Below are positions 6,448 to 14,714 of a stretch of 41,191 bases of DNA, one piece after another. This stretch comes from Candidatus Pacearchaeota archaeon. GTDB taxonomy: Archaea; Nanobdellota; Nanobdellia; Pacearchaeales; GW2011-AR1. The position numbers were made by a program, and so were the translations under genes. The DNA is taken from assembly GCA_018304105.1 (NCBI GenBank), contig JAGVWX010000016.1, positions 1 to 41,191 on the forward strand, in the 5' to 3' direction. The notes beneath the pieces were generated by a model, which worked only from the letters and a program-made list of their open reading frames with translations, was not told the origin of the DNA and made no database searches. The first letter of the stretch is position 1. Each line of letters begins with the position of its first letter.

Positions 6448-7388
6448 TTATTCGCATCCTGTTTTGCAAGATACCTTGCAGAGTCTAAAATTGATTTCGT
6501 GTTAATAGGATTCACCTTTGAAGGGTCTACGCCAACGTGTCTTGCAATTTTAGTAAGAAAATCTATATACTGATGAGGAATGTTGAATCCAATCACCCTT
6601 GGAGACAATCGAACATAACCTCCACTATAAGGGTGGTCCAAATCTTCGAAGACTGCTGTAGAAAAATTCGGATCGTCCATACTGATTATTCGTTCAACTC
6701 TAATGGGAATAATCCTTCCTTCGGCTCTTAACTCTTTATATTCCTTATTTCGTTCTGCATCGGGTTTCTTCCCGTCTTCTATTCCAATAGTTCTATAAGT
6801 TAACTTCCCATCCAATGCTTCAGTAGTAGTTTGAACAAAAAATTGTTCATCGTTTCTCCGGATATGTGGATATATCCTGTAAGTCCCATCGGCTATCCTC
6901 TCCTTTATCAAAGCAAGATTACCCGCGTTCTTGTTTCTTGTCAGAATATCCAAAGACCTTACCGCATCCAGAGCAACATCTCTATCAGGAGAATGTAAAG
7001 ATTCCACAAGGTCTTGTTTAATTTCTGTTCTTTTTCTAGAACAAGCCAAATCAATAGGTTTCATGCATCTTACCACAGAACTCCCACTTACTACTTCGTC
7101 AATGCCTAAAACTGCCGGAAACTCATGAGGCGACTCAACCACAGTTCCCAAAAAATTACCATACCAATCCTTGATGACCCGGCTCACGTCAGCAATTCTA
7201 CTTGAAGCAGGCATATAAACGACCTTGGATGGATCAAAATCCCTATCCACAATAGCCATAGCATCAATAAAAGGAATAGATCCAGACATGGGCGCAACTA
7301 CAAAATCAGGATTTTCTCTCGTGATTACTGAACTGGCCTCACGCATGGAATCTACATATGAAGTCAATCTTCGTTTGTCGTCTGCCAT
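6444..7388 (-). CDS. Phosphoribosyltransferase-like protein
   Basis: A 314-aa protein. The first 110 residues resemble a type I PRTase fold: an N-terminal strand FVVAPMSGS, then KVVYMPASS, and the PRPP-loop-like VLGIDEVVSGSSVV (93-105), with the acidic pair replaced by one D and one E (DEV). Residues about 110-165 are helical. The C-terminal half has strands around RTIGIEDG and IIPIRVERIISM and is not recognised. A GAAGGAA Shine-Dalgarno-like sequence precedes the ATG. The substrate is unknown, and the weak acidic pair leaves catalytic activity open. Confidence 0.55.
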   Translation of the reverse strand: MADDKRRLTSYVDSMREASSVITRENPDFVVAPMSGSIPFIDAMAIVDRDFDPSKVVYMPASSRIADVSRVIKDWYGNFLGTVVESPHEFPAVLGIDEVVSGSSVVRCMKPIDLACSRKRTEIKQDLVESLHSPDRDVALDAVRSLDILTRNKNAGNLALIKERIADGTYRIYPHIRRNDEQFFVQTTTEALDGKLTYRTIGIEDGKKPDAERNKEYKELRAEGRIIPIRVERIISMDDPNFSTAVFEDLDHPYSGGYVRLSPRVIGFNIPHQYIDFLTKIARHVGVDPSKVNPINTKSILDSARYLAKQDANN

Positions 7389-7461
7389 ATATTTTCCTTC
7401 TTTTTTTTATATTTAAACCTTTCCCCATATAACTTCTTTAAAGTAACAACAATCACAAGAG

Positions 7462-8736
7462 TTACAAAAAATCATGACCGAGTCGTTCATTCAACTCTCC
7501 CGCAACATTTTCAAGCATTTTTTCTTTCGCCTTCCCTTTCCATCCATGATGCCCCAAAACCCACCCCAGCTTTACAAGCGCGGTCTCAGACAGCATATCT
7601 TCCAGATAAATAACTCCTGCATCCAGAATTTCCCTTCCGTTTGAATAAACCCATGGATCTAATCTTCCGTAAATAGTTTGCGGTGCAGCACAAACAACTA
7701 AACCATCTCGAATATGCTTCTTCAATTTAGGAATCCAGCTATTTTTTGAATCATTCGCCGCAACATGCCCAAGTCCCGTCGCTTCAATCACTAACCCCTT
7801 GTACTTCAAAGCATAATAATCCAAAATGTCAGGATCCTGCCCCGGATAAAACTTTACCAAGGCAACCTTGTCACTAAAACTCGCGTCAAGTTCAACCTTA
7901 CCTTTATTCCTTGTCTTATGCTCTCTCAAAAACTCAACTTTTTCTGGAGTAACTTTCGCAATCGGCTCTGCATTCACAACTTTGAACGCGTCTCTCCTCG
8001 AGCTATGCAGTTTCCTGACTTTAGTTCCAGGCATCGCATAACAGAAATCGTCATTTATCGTCGCATGTCCAACAAGCATGACTTCCGCGCAATCCGAAAG
8101 AGCCATCCTCGCCGCACACTGCAAATTCAAATTCGCGTCAGAACTTCCCCTGTCAATGCTTCTCTGCGAATACGTCAGCACAACAGGCTTATTCAGATTC
8201 CTAAGAAAAAAACTCAACGCAGCAGAAGTATAATGCAAAAAGTCAGTCCCATGGGTTATTATCACTCCTTCAATCTCATTATCGTTTAACATCTTCTCTG
8301 CAATTTCCGCAATTTTTATCCAATGCTCGCTGCTCATTGATTCAGACGCTATCATAAAAGGAACTTCTATTTTCTTAACATTCACCATCTCAAACAACTC
8401 TGGATAAAACCTGGCAAATTCCCCAATTTCTGTCAACGGAGCCACGCCTCCGGTTTTTGGGTCAGATTTAGATGCAATCGTCCCACCAGTCACAATAAGC
8501 CCAATATTCTTCAGACCTTTTTTCTGTTTGATTTCAAACTCTTTCTTTTCCTCCGAATATTTTTTCAAAGCTCTTCCTGCAAGAACATTCTCTCTCGGAA
8601 TTCCAACATTATACCCAGATTTCATTTTCAAAAGATAAATCCCGGGCTCCGCGCTCTCCAAAATCGTTCCTTCAACTTCTTTCTTCGCAAGCCGAAGTCT
8701 CACATAATCTCCAGGTACAAAATTCAGTTCTGCCAT
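7462..8736 (-). CDS. gatD: Glu-tRNA(Gln) amidotransferase subunit D
   Basis: A 424-aa archaeal GatD, the asparaginase-like subunit that releases ammonia for GatE to turn Glu-tRNA(Gln) into Gln-tRNA(Gln). The N-terminal GatD-specific beta-barrel (1-60) precedes the asparaginase domain with TGGTIAS (83-89, nucleophile Thr), THGTD (161-165), SQRSIDRGSSD, GTKVRKLHSSRRDAF and EATGLGHV. I take the ATG at 8736 as start: the longer frame begins at a TTG inside the promoter palindrome. gatE is not in this window. A 13-bp inverted repeat lies just upstream. Confidence 0.95.
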   Translation of the reverse strand: MAELNFVPGDYVRLRLAKKEVEGTILESAEPGIYLLKMKSGYNVGIPRENVLAGRALKKYSEEKKEFEIKQKKGLKNIGLIVTGGTIASKSDPKTGGVAPLTEIGEFARFYPELFEMVNVKKIEVPFMIASESMSSEHWIKIAEIAEKMLNDNEIEGVIITHGTDFLHYTSAALSFFLRNLNKPVVLTYSQRSIDRGSSDANLNLQCAARMALSDCAEVMLVGHATINDDFCYAMPGTKVRKLHSSRRDAFKVVNAEPIAKVTPEKVEFLREHKTRNKGKVELDASFSDKVALVKFYPGQDPDILDYYALKYKGLVIEATGLGHVAANDSKNSWIPKLKKHIRDGLVVCAAPQTIYGRLDPWVYSNGREILDAGVIYLEDMLSETALVKLGWVLGHHGWKGKAKEKMLENVAGELNERLGHDFL

Positions 8737-8754
8737 AAAAACTCTAGAAGAAAA

Positions 8755-8787
8755 CAATATAAAAATCTTCTCACGATTTTTATATTG
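8755..8787. promoter_or_regulatory. Perfect 13-bp palindrome carrying TATA boxes, gatD promoter
   Basis: CAATATAAAAATC (8755-8767) and GATTTTTATATTG (8775-8787) are perfect inverted repeats separated by 7 bp. Each arm holds an AT-rich TATA-like sequence. The element lies 19-51 bp before the gatD ATG, so the distal arm can serve as its TATA box. Symmetry suggests an operator or a bidirectional promoter; no gene is seen on the plus side. Confidence 0.5.
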
Positions 8788-8805
8788 TTAGTAACGAACT
8801 GTTTT

Positions 8806-9085
8806 ATGGAGTCCGCCTTTCTTTCTCACCCACAACAAGTCGTTTTGTGGGGTGGTTAGATAATTTAGGCAAGCGAACAAATAATTTTTTGGCGTTAGGC
8901 GATATTGCCAAAATAATATTATCTAAGCAATATCGCATCGGGTGGGCGAGCACGTTACGCGAGTGCGAGTAATTAGCAAATTTCGAGCGTGGCTGCAAGG
9001 TGGGTTGGGTAAAAAATAACGCCAAAAAATTCCGAGCGAGCCAATAATCAAGACACCAGACTATCTAAGCAGGTGTCCAATTTCA
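8806..9085. repeat. Composite intergenic repeat element region
   Basis: No gene is present. A family head module (CACAACAAGTCG... GGGGTGGTTAGATAATTTAGGCAA, about 8830-8872) is followed by nested inverted repeats: TTTTTGGCGTTA (about 8887-8898) pairs with TAACGCCAAAAA (about 9018-9029), and inside it GCGATATTGC pairs with GCAATATCGC. The region ends in a family A hairpin GACACC...GGTGTCCAATT (9052-9082). It looks like an element inserted inside another. Confidence 0.65.
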
Positions 9086-9089
9086 ATAA

Positions 9090-9491
9090 TCAAGGGCACG
9101 CATTAAACTCGCATCCGTAACTTGCGTTCCTTCCAACAACATCCCCGCTCTCACAAACTCTAAAGTCCTCTGAACAACTAGGCAAAACTCCAGCACAAAC
9201 AAACTGGCACTTCCTCACCCCAGAAAGATATTGCCATTTTCCGTCACATAAAACATGAATTTCATTTGCGTGAACATCCGCACAACATTTGTTTTGCGTC
9301 TCAGTACTGCTAAAATCCCCGCATATCCTATCTCCAACAATGTCCCCTCTTCTGTCTAGTTTATCCTGATTCAAAAGATACCACCCCGCCGCAGCCACCA
9401 CAAAAACAAGCACAATAGCCAGAACCCAAACGCTCTTATCTCGCCCCTTATAGTGTCTTTGAGAATTCTTCCTATCACGCTTTTTTTTCAT
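9090..9491 (-). CDS. Membrane-anchored cysteine-rich extracellular protein
   Basis: A 133-aa protein with a very basic N-terminus (1-18) and one hydrophobic helix (about 20-42), i.e. a type II anchor. The roughly 90-residue exterior part contains about ten cysteines, including a CC pair (in NKCCAD) and CQFVC, which points to a disulfide-stabilised domain outside the cell. No family is recognised. It stands alone between two repeat regions. Confidence 0.55.
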   Translation of the reverse strand: MKKKRDRKNSQRHYKGRDKSVWVLAIVLVFVVAAAGWYLLNQDKLDRRGDIVGDRICGDFSSTETQNKCCADVHANEIHVLCDGKWQYLSGVRKCQFVCAGVLPSCSEDFRVCESGDVVGRNASYGCEFNACP

Positions 9492-9584
9492 TCAGATAAT
9501 AGAAAACTCGAATATAAAAATATTGGCTTATGAAAATAAATCGGTTTACAAATCTGCCCGCCTTCAAATAAAATAAAACATCTC

Positions 9585-9682
9585 GCTCCAAGTCGGTATG
9601 GGGTGGTGGTTAGATAATAAAGCAACGAGCGTAAGCGAAGTTGCCAGTAAATTTGACTTGCGACAGCAAGTCCTATTTAGAT
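9585..9682. repeat. Family A intergenic element
   Basis: The head module AAGTCGGTATGGGGTGGTGG then TTAGATAATAAAGCAACGAG, an inverted pair around GCAAC...GTTGC, and the closing hairpin GACTTGC-GACA-GCAAGTCCTATTT (9654-9677). It is about 85 percent identical by eye to the copy at 13985-14090 over its whole length. Confidence 0.75.
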
Positions 9683-9687
9683 ACTAA

Positions 9688-9987
9688 TCAAGAAGACAAA
9701 ATCGCCGTAGGTGCTACATTCCCAAAAACCCCGCCAGAACTTCCACCCTCACTGCTGCCATAAGGCAACCCTTTAAATTCGGTGCGTTCATAACCCGCGC
9801 TCTGTCCAGACCTTTCATATCTGGCAGCATAAACATCAAAAATTAATTCGCTAAGCAGAAATCCTCTTGGAACAAGCGGCTCTCGATAACCTCTGCCAAA
9901 CGCAGGCCTCTCATCAACTAACCTTCTCAAATACTCACGATTATCATTATCTTCATCGGACCTTCCTAAAGTTCCATAATTTACCAT
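9688..9987 (-). CDS. Hypothetical hydrophilic protein (host gene of the Fic insertion)
   Basis: A 99-aa protein of unknown function. The N-terminal half is charged (LGRSDEDNDNREYLRRLVDE). The centre contains an Arg-rich REPLVPRGFLLSELIFD, and the C-terminus is Gly/Ser-rich. No membrane segment or known motif is present. A diverged copy of its first about 35 codons plus its promoter region lies beyond the Fic gene at 11225-11410. That the copy keeps reading-frame similarity supports this being a genuine gene. Confidence 0.5.
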   Translation of the reverse strand: MVNYGTLGRSDEDNDNREYLRRLVDERPAFGRGYREPLVPRGFLLSELIFDVYAARYERSGQSAGYERTEFKGLPYGSSEGGSSGGVFGNVAPTAILSS

Positions 9988-10071
9988 AAAATCTTACAAT
10001 ATTTTGAGTATTTAATATTTTCTAGAAGGGCGTTAAAAAATTTTTAATCTACAAAATAAGCAATTAATTGG

Positions 10072-10206
10072 TGCCAAAAAGGTAAAAAATTAACTTAATA
10101 TTCCTGCCAAATTAGTCTAACTTATAATAAATGTTTCATAATTATCGAAGATAAATAAATAAAAAATCTATTAAATTTTCCTGCCAAAAAGGTAAGATTT
10201 ATAAAG
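10072..10206 (+). promoter_or_regulatory. Fic promoter with repeated operator-like motif
   Basis: The 14-bp motif TGCCAAAAAGGTAA occurs at 10072-10085 and again at 10182-10195, with a partial TGCCAA at 10105-10110. The second full copy abuts the TATA box ATTTATAAAG (10197-10206), covering the BRE position, 20-30 bp above the Fic ATG. This is the layout expected of a repressor site; autoregulation would be typical of Fic or toxin genes. Confidence 0.5.
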
Positions 10207-10226
10207 TCTCAGATGCTATAAAAGAT

Positions 10227-11183
10227 ATGAGCTATCTAGAAAGAAAACAAGTCAATGGTAGGACGTATCTTTCATTTGTAAAAAAGATATCGTTTATGAA
10301 AAAAATAGTTGTAATAAAAAAGCATATTGGCTTGGATTCCAATATTATTAGCAAGAAAAAATATCTCCTGGATAACCTTGAATCGATTTCGAATGAAGAA
10401 TTAAATTTTAGAAAAAAATTCTTAGAAGATATAATACAAATTCTTTCTTACAATAAAGGCCTGCCAGAAAAGATTGAATTCAAAGCCATAAAAATAAATA
10501 ATTTTATTGAAGGTAAACAATGTCAGTCTATAGTTGATACCGAATTTGCTAAAGAGTTTATTTTTAACTCAAATAATATTGAAGGGTCCAAAATTCCGCC
10601 TGAACGAGTCAGGGAAATAATTGACAAAGGGGATACAAAATATATGGACAGAAATGAGGTACGAGAAGTCCAGAACTCAATTATCGCATTCGAATATTTG
10701 AAAAAATCATTTAAATTTAATACTAATTCAATAAAAAGGATTTATCATATACTTACAAAAAACCTATTGAGAGAAGGAAAAAGTATGTATCCAAAAGGAT
10801 TTAAAAAAGAACCCAATATCGTCGGCAATTCTCCGACTACCGCACCAGAAAAAGTTGAAGAAGAGCTCAAAACTTTACTCGATTGGTATAAACAACAAAG
10901 AAATAACCTACATCCTCTTCTATTAGCATTCGAATTTCATTTAAGATTTGAGAGAATCCATCCATTCCTGGATGGCAATGGGAGAACTGGCAGATTGATA
11001 ATGAACAAAATTTTAATGAATTCTGATTACCCACCAATAATTGTCTATAAAGACAATAAACAAGGATATTTCAATTCAATCGCATCGTCCAGCGAAGGAA
11101 AATTAAAAAAATACTGCCAATTCATGCTAGAACAGGCAGATAAGAGCTATGACTATTTATTGTCAGTAATAAGAAAGTATTGA
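10227..11183 (+). CDS. Fic-domain protein (class II, self-inhibited)
   Basis: A 318-aa Fic protein. The active-site motif HPFLDGNGRTGR (245-256) is intact, with catalytic His245 and the anion-binding loop. The inhibitory helix motif SNNIEG (115-120, S/T-x3-E-G/N) lies N-terminal in the same chain, as in class II Fic enzymes. Such enzymes usually transfer AMP from ATP to Ser/Thr/Tyr of a target protein; the target is unknown. The first 50 residues (YLERKQVNGRTYL) form a beta-rich extension. The gene lies between an intact gene and its displaced 5' fragment, so it is probably an acquired cassette. Confidence 0.9.
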   Translation: MSYLERKQVNGRTYLSFVKKISFMKKIVVIKKHIGLDSNIISKKKYLLDNLESISNEELNFRKKFLEDIIQILSYNKGLPEKIEFKAIKINNFIEGKQCQSIVDTEFAKEFIFNSNNIEGSKIPPERVREIIDKGDTKYMDRNEVREVQNSIIAFEYLKKSFKFNTNSIKRIYHILTKNLLREGKSMYPKGFKKEPNIVGNSPTTAPEKVEEELKTLLDWYKQQRNNLHPLLLAFEFHLRFERIHPFLDGNGRTGRLIMNKILMNSDYPPIIVYKDNKQGYFNSIASSSEGKLKKYCQFMLEQADKSYDYLLSVIRKY

Positions 11184-11224
11184 GCATAATAAAAAAGAAA
11201 ACTTATAAAAATATTGTTTTTTAG

Positions 11225-11410
11225 AAAAGTCCATCTTCTAACTTTCGCATTTCCTCAAGCCCTCTTTTCCCGGCCAAGCGCAGGCGTTTCATCAACAACT
11301 CTTTTCAAATATTCCTATGAATCTTCTTCCCTTGTCAAAGCTTGATAATTCAATCCAACCATAGAAACTCACAATTATTTGGCTATTAATATTTTCTAGA
11401 AGGCTGTTAT
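11225..11410 (-). pseudogene. Displaced 5' copy of the gene at 9688-9987, with its promoter
   Basis: On the minus strand an ATG at 11362 opens a frame paralleling the N-terminus of the 99-aa protein: it reads YQALTREEDS, then a TAG stop, then EYLKRVVDETPALGRE, against YGTLGRSDEDNDNREYLRRLVDERPAFGRG in the intact gene. The upstream DNA (TATTAATATTTTCTAGAAGG and following, 11383-11410) also matches that of the intact gene (10010-10035). Similarity fades after about 45 codons. The Fic gene separates the two copies. Confidence 0.75.
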
Positions 11411-11421
11411 CGAATAGCCTA

Positions 11422-11577
11422 TTATCCCGAAGGCAAGGCGGGTGGTTGAGGTATTGAACTTCCGTCAGGTATAACATTACTAGACAAGAAGAACCAGGCC
11501 ATAAAACCAACAACTAAGATTAAAACAATAATTAACGCCCAAATCCATGCGCTCATTCCTCTTTTTTGTTTTATCAT
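11422..11577 (-). CDS. 51-aa membrane-anchored peptide
   Basis: A short frame starting at ATG 11577 codes for 51 residues: a basic start (MIKQKRG), one strongly hydrophobic helix (about 11-31, with ALIIVLILVVGF), and a short Pro/Ser-rich exterior tail (IPQPPALPSG). It begins 4 bp after the stop of the secreted-protein gene 11582-12349 on the same strand, which suggests an operon. The tail resembles the Pro-rich end of its neighbour (TPPPVIPN). Function unknown. Confidence 0.5.
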   Translation of the reverse strand: MIKQKRGMSAWIWALIIVLILVVGFMAWFFLSSNVIPDGSSIPQPPALPSG

Positions 11578-11581
11578 TTTG

Positions 11582-12349
11582 TTAGTTCGGTATTACTGGC
11601 GGAGGTGTAATTGTTCCTCCAGCAGTTGTAGCTCTCTTTAATGTGCAAGCGTCAGATACCTTTACAAGCATACCATTTCCAAGGAAATCATCAAAATCAT
11701 AAGATTTTATTTGTAAATCAGATGTCATTGAAGTAAACCAAGTTTGTGTTTCAGGGTTCCAAGCATAGATTTTTTCATACGTGCAATCTCCTTTTATCGC
11801 ATCCCATGAAAAATATTCTCCTTCATTTCCCTGATTAGGATTGTATTCACCATTATACATATCTGGATTTATTCCCACAAAATTCCAACCCTTTTTCATT
11901 GGTGTCTCTGCCCATTCACCAAATTTTATTGTATAAACTAATTTATTTAGCTTTCCTCCCTGAACTTCGCAGGCAGGGTCATTACAAGTTTGGATATTAT
12001 CAATATAAACCCAGTAAGAATATAATCCAGCACCATCATCATAGTATTCGTCATTTTGGTCTAATCCAGAATTTGGAAGTTTGTTCTCTGGATAAATCTC
12101 AAAGTATTTGTTTTTATCAGGAGAATACATAAAAACCGCTTTTACATTGGAAGCACTTATTTGACTTCCAGCAGAAATATAACTTGGATGAAATCCCTGA
12201 AGTAAGTTCCAACCATTTTTTACTTCAATGGTTAATTGATAATCATTCTGACTATCTCCAACAGCGTAATACCAATTTTGAGCGGCAGAAACAAAAACAC
12301 TTAACACTAACAAAGCAACAAACCCAACTCCCAAGACTGATTTCATCAT
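11582..12349 (-). CDS. Secreted protein of unknown function
   Basis: A protein of 255 aa from the ATG at 12349. I prefer this start over a GTG 18 bp upstream because a TTTTTAAAC box lies about 28 bp before it. A signal peptide (MMKSVLGVGFVALLVLSVFVSAA) is followed by a Trp/Tyr/Asn/Gly-rich exterior domain. Two segments have related wording, KNGWNLLQGF and KKGWNFVGIN, suggesting an internal duplication. There are four cysteines, and the tail is Pro-rich. It probably sits on the cell surface. Confidence 0.6.
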   Translation of the reverse strand: MMKSVLGVGFVALLVLSVFVSAAQNWYYAVGDSQNDYQLTIEVKNGWNLLQGFHPSYISAGSQISASNVKAVFMYSPDKNKYFEIYPENKLPNSGLDQNDEYYDDGAGLYSYWVYIDNIQTCNDPACEVQGGKLNKLVYTIKFGEWAETPMKKGWNFVGINPDMYNGEYNPNQGNEGEYFSWDAIKGDCTYEKIYAWNPETQTWFTSMTSDLQIKSYDFDDFLGNGMLVKVSDACTLKRATTAGGTITPPPVIPN

Positions 12350-12407
12350 ATAATCATTACAAAACACATGTTTAAAAACATTTTCATAACTTCAAACTCG
12401 TTGGGAG

Positions 12408-13883
12408 TTAATAATCCCTCGCAACATAAACCACGCTCTGCGCCTTCTTCCCGCAAACAGCGCACTTTCCTTTAACAGATTCTTTCTTCAAGTTCGTTCC
12501 TCTAACCTTCGCCCCGACTTCTTTTTCTATAACTTCCGCGCACTTTTCTCCATCTTTGTCTATCGAACAAAATTCGCATCTCGCAATATTCCCTGAGTCA
12601 ATCGCTTTCTTCATTTCCTTCACGCTAGCAACGTCAACAATTCTGTCTTTAAAAATCTCGTCCGCACCTTTCATAAGATTCTTCGTCGACTCTTTCTTCA
12701 CCTTCTCAAGATAACTCATCATCTCTTTCTCCGCAATTACTTCCTTCTTGTTCAAGTCTCTTCTAAACACGCTAAGTTTCCCTTCCTTCAGCTCTTTCTT
12801 TCCAATATCAATTCTAACAGGCACGCCTTTCATTTCCCAACTGTTAAATCTCTCCCCCGGCGTCTTCTTGCTCAAATCAATAACAACTTCCGCAAACTCC
12901 CCAATCCTCTTTTTTATTTCCTTGGCTTTCTCAACTAATTCTGAACTGTCATCAATAGGCACAATCGCAACATGCCTCGGCGCAATTTCCCACGGAAATC
13001 TCAATCCCTTGTCGTCCCCATGCACGCTCACAACGCTCGCAAAAATCCTTGACATCGCAGGCCCATAACAAGTCGTGTAAACAAACTTATCCTTTCCATC
13101 CTTGTCCTTAAACTTAATATCAAACGCTTTAGCAAAATCCTGTTTTATCATATGCGTTGACGGCTGCTGCACAACCTTTCCATCTGGATTCAAGACATCC
13201 GCAGCAAAAGTTTTCTTCGCTCCCGGAAATGTATCCCACTGCGGCCTCTCAAAAAATATGAAAGGCAATCCGAAACTGTCATGCAAAACTTCTTTCGTCG
13301 TCTCCATATCTTCCTCAACCTGTTTCATCGCATCATTCTCACTCGCGAAAGCACAATGCGTTTCAATCCAGTGAAATTCTCTGCTCCTCAAAAACGGCCT
13401 AGTCGCTTTCGTCTCGTATCTAAAAACATTCGCTCTTTGATACGTCTTGAAAGGCAAATCGTTATAACTTCTAATCCAAAGCGCAAACATCTGATAAAAC
13501 GCAGTCTCCGAAGTCGGCCTAAGCGCAAGTTTATCCTTGAACTTCGTCTCTCCTCCTTGCGTCACCCAGAAAACCTCAGGCATAAATCCCTCAACATGCC
13601 CCGCCTCTTTCATAAAATTCTCTTCAGGAATCAATGTAGGAAAAAAATACGGCTCATGTCCCTTGTCCTGCAGCACCTTCTCAAAATGCCGATACATCTT
13701 TTCCATGCAAAGCACACTCCAAGGCTGAAAAACCAAAAACCCCTTAACATTATACCTAAGATCTCCAAGCTCTGCCTTCTGCACAATTTCAGAATACCAA
13801 GTCGAAAAGTCCTCGCTCTTTCCAACACTAAGCCCCTTGTTGCTCTTCCCGTCTTTCTTTTCCTTATCGCTTGATTTATCCAT
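12408..13883 (-). CDS. proS: Prolyl-tRNA synthetase, archaeal/eukaryal type
   Basis: A 491-aa class II synthetase. It starts directly with the catalytic domain, has no bacterial editing insertion, contains the motif 2 region TYQRANVFRYETKATRPFLRSREF (shown in part) and motif 3-like GLRFPWEIAPRHVA, an anticodon domain, and a C-terminal zinc domain with cysteines in CEFCSIDKDGEKC and CAVCG. It charges tRNA-Pro. The ATG at 13883 is preferred: the frame extends five codons further only to a TTG. An additional Lys-rich N-terminal stretch (DKSSDKEKKDGKSNKG) precedes the usual start. Confidence 0.96.
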   Translation of the reverse strand: MDKSSDKEKKDGKSNKGLSVGKSEDFSTWYSEIVQKAELGDLRYNVKGFLVFQPWSVLCMEKMYRHFEKVLQDKGHEPYFFPTLIPEENFMKEAGHVEGFMPEVFWVTQGGETKFKDKLALRPTSETAFYQMFALWIRSYNDLPFKTYQRANVFRYETKATRPFLRSREFHWIETHCAFASENDAMKQVEEDMETTKEVLHDSFGLPFIFFERPQWDTFPGAKKTFAADVLNPDGKVVQQPSTHMIKQDFAKAFDIKFKDKDGKDKFVYTTCYGPAMSRIFASVVSVHGDDKGLRFPWEIAPRHVAIVPIDDSSELVEKAKEIKKRIGEFAEVVIDLSKKTPGERFNSWEMKGVPVRIDIGKKELKEGKLSVFRRDLNKKEVIAEKEMMSYLEKVKKESTKNLMKGADEIFKDRIVDVASVKEMKKAIDSGNIARCEFCSIDKDGEKCAEVIEKEVGAKVRGTNLKKESVKGKCAVCGKKAQSVVYVARDY

Positions 13884-13984
13884 AAAGAACAATAGCAAAG
13901 AGTGTTCTTAAATTTTATCAAAAAATAGCCATAACAAGAAATTAGTAATAAAATAAGACTAGAAACTCACAATCCCGCCGACAT

Positions 13985-14150
13985 TATCACAACAAGACGG
14001 TTAGGGATGGTGGTTAGATAATAAGGCAACGAGTGTAGCGAAGTTGCCAGCAAATCTGACTTGTGACAGCAAGTCCTATTGAAACAAAAAGTGAGCGAGC
14101 CAACAAATAATTAAGACATGCGCCTCCATGCCCGCATGTCCTAATGCCGT
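13985..14150. repeat. Two adjacent family A elements
   Basis: No gene is present. The first unit has the head module (CACAACAAGACGGTTAGGGA, GGTGGTTAGATAATAAGGCAA) and closes with GACTTGTGACAGCAAGTCCTATTG (14058-14081). A second, shorter unit follows, with AGCGAGCCAA...AATTAAGAC and stem GACATGCG/CGCATGTC closing in CTAAT (14114-14145). The stem bases differ from other copies while pairing is kept. Confidence 0.75.
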
Positions 14151-14189
14151 TAACAAAAGATATTTATTCTCTTATATTAAAGAAAAGGC

Positions 14190-14512
14190 ATGGTCTCAAC
14201 CACAAGATATTATCCTCATGAAAAACCTATTTACACCCAAGATAGATTACTCCAGACAAAACTCTCTGAATTAGAACAAAGAATCCAGCCAGGACACACT
14301 TCAACTTTGCTTAGACAGGGCGTTTACGGCTACACCGACAGCAGAACCGGCGAAGGTCTTTTTGCAACAGGCCTTCCTGATAGTTTAGACGTCAGTGTGC
14401 AACAGCATGAAATAGAGGCGAATACCTAGCAGACACTTGGGCGTTATACAAAACCGGCAAGATAAATTTCTTCAGAGGCATAGGCTACCGCCCGCCAATT
14501 GGATTGAATTAA
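14190..14512 (+). pseudogene. Frameshifted hypothetical gene
   Basis: The frame from ATG 14190 gives 79 aa (start MVSTTRYYPHEKPIY) and stops at TAG 14427-14429. In another frame the downstream 90 bp reads sensibly (GEYLADTWALYKTG ... GYRPPIGLN) to a stop at 14510-14512. One insertion or deletion near 14412 would join QHEIE to GEYLADT and give a protein of about 107 aa. The family is not recognised. It may be a recent pseudogene or a sequencing error in a real gene. Confidence 0.45.
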
Positions 14513-14525
14513 GATAGATTATAAA

Positions 14526-14640
14526 ACGGGCCCAGAAGGAATCGAACCCTTATGTCGCGAAAGTCTTTTTGTTCGCGACGTTTGGGACTTATGCGAGCAA
14601 GGCGAGTATCTGGGGTTCAGCAAGGAATCGAACCCTAATA
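14526..14640 (-). pseudogene. Two extra tRNA 3'-half fragments
   Basis: Downstream of tRNA-Arg the T-arm core AAGGAATCGAACCCT (plus strand) occurs at 14536-14550 and 14622-14636, and a variant occurs in tRNA-Arg itself (14652-14666). The fragment at 14526-14550 ends in an acceptor-like TGGGCCCG (minus strand), which could pair with the displaced 5' half at 15541-15563. An 8-bp hairpin GTCGCGAA/TTCGCGAC lies between the two fragments. No complete second tRNA can be folded. Confidence 0.5.
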
Positions 14641-14642
14641 AA

Positions 14643-14714
14643 CAGGCCTACAGGGAATCGAACCCTGATTTCTCGGTCCGAAGCCGAGGAGTCTATCCAT
14701 TAACTTATAGGCCT
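14643..14714 (-). tRNA. tRNA-Arg (anticodon TCG)
   Basis: A complete cloverleaf: acceptor AGGCCTA/TAGGCCT, D-stem AGTT/GACT, anticodon stem CTCGG/CCGAG with loop CTTCGGA (TCG, reading CGA/CGN), T-arm CAGGG-TTCGATT-CCCTG, discriminator G, no encoded CCA and no intron. Its 5' end overlaps the last codons of the LAGLIDADG gene on the same strand by 10 bp. A diverged second 5' half lies on the far side of that gene. Confidence 0.93.

Noticed and set aside
13281-13874. 197-codon plus-strand frame
   Set aside because: It lies entirely antisense to the clearly real ProRS gene and has Arg/Leu-rich, shadow-like composition.
14526-14640. A second complete tRNA downstream of tRNA-Arg
   Set aside because: Only T-arm and acceptor-like 3' pieces are present; no D-arm or 7-nt anticodon loop can be built in place.
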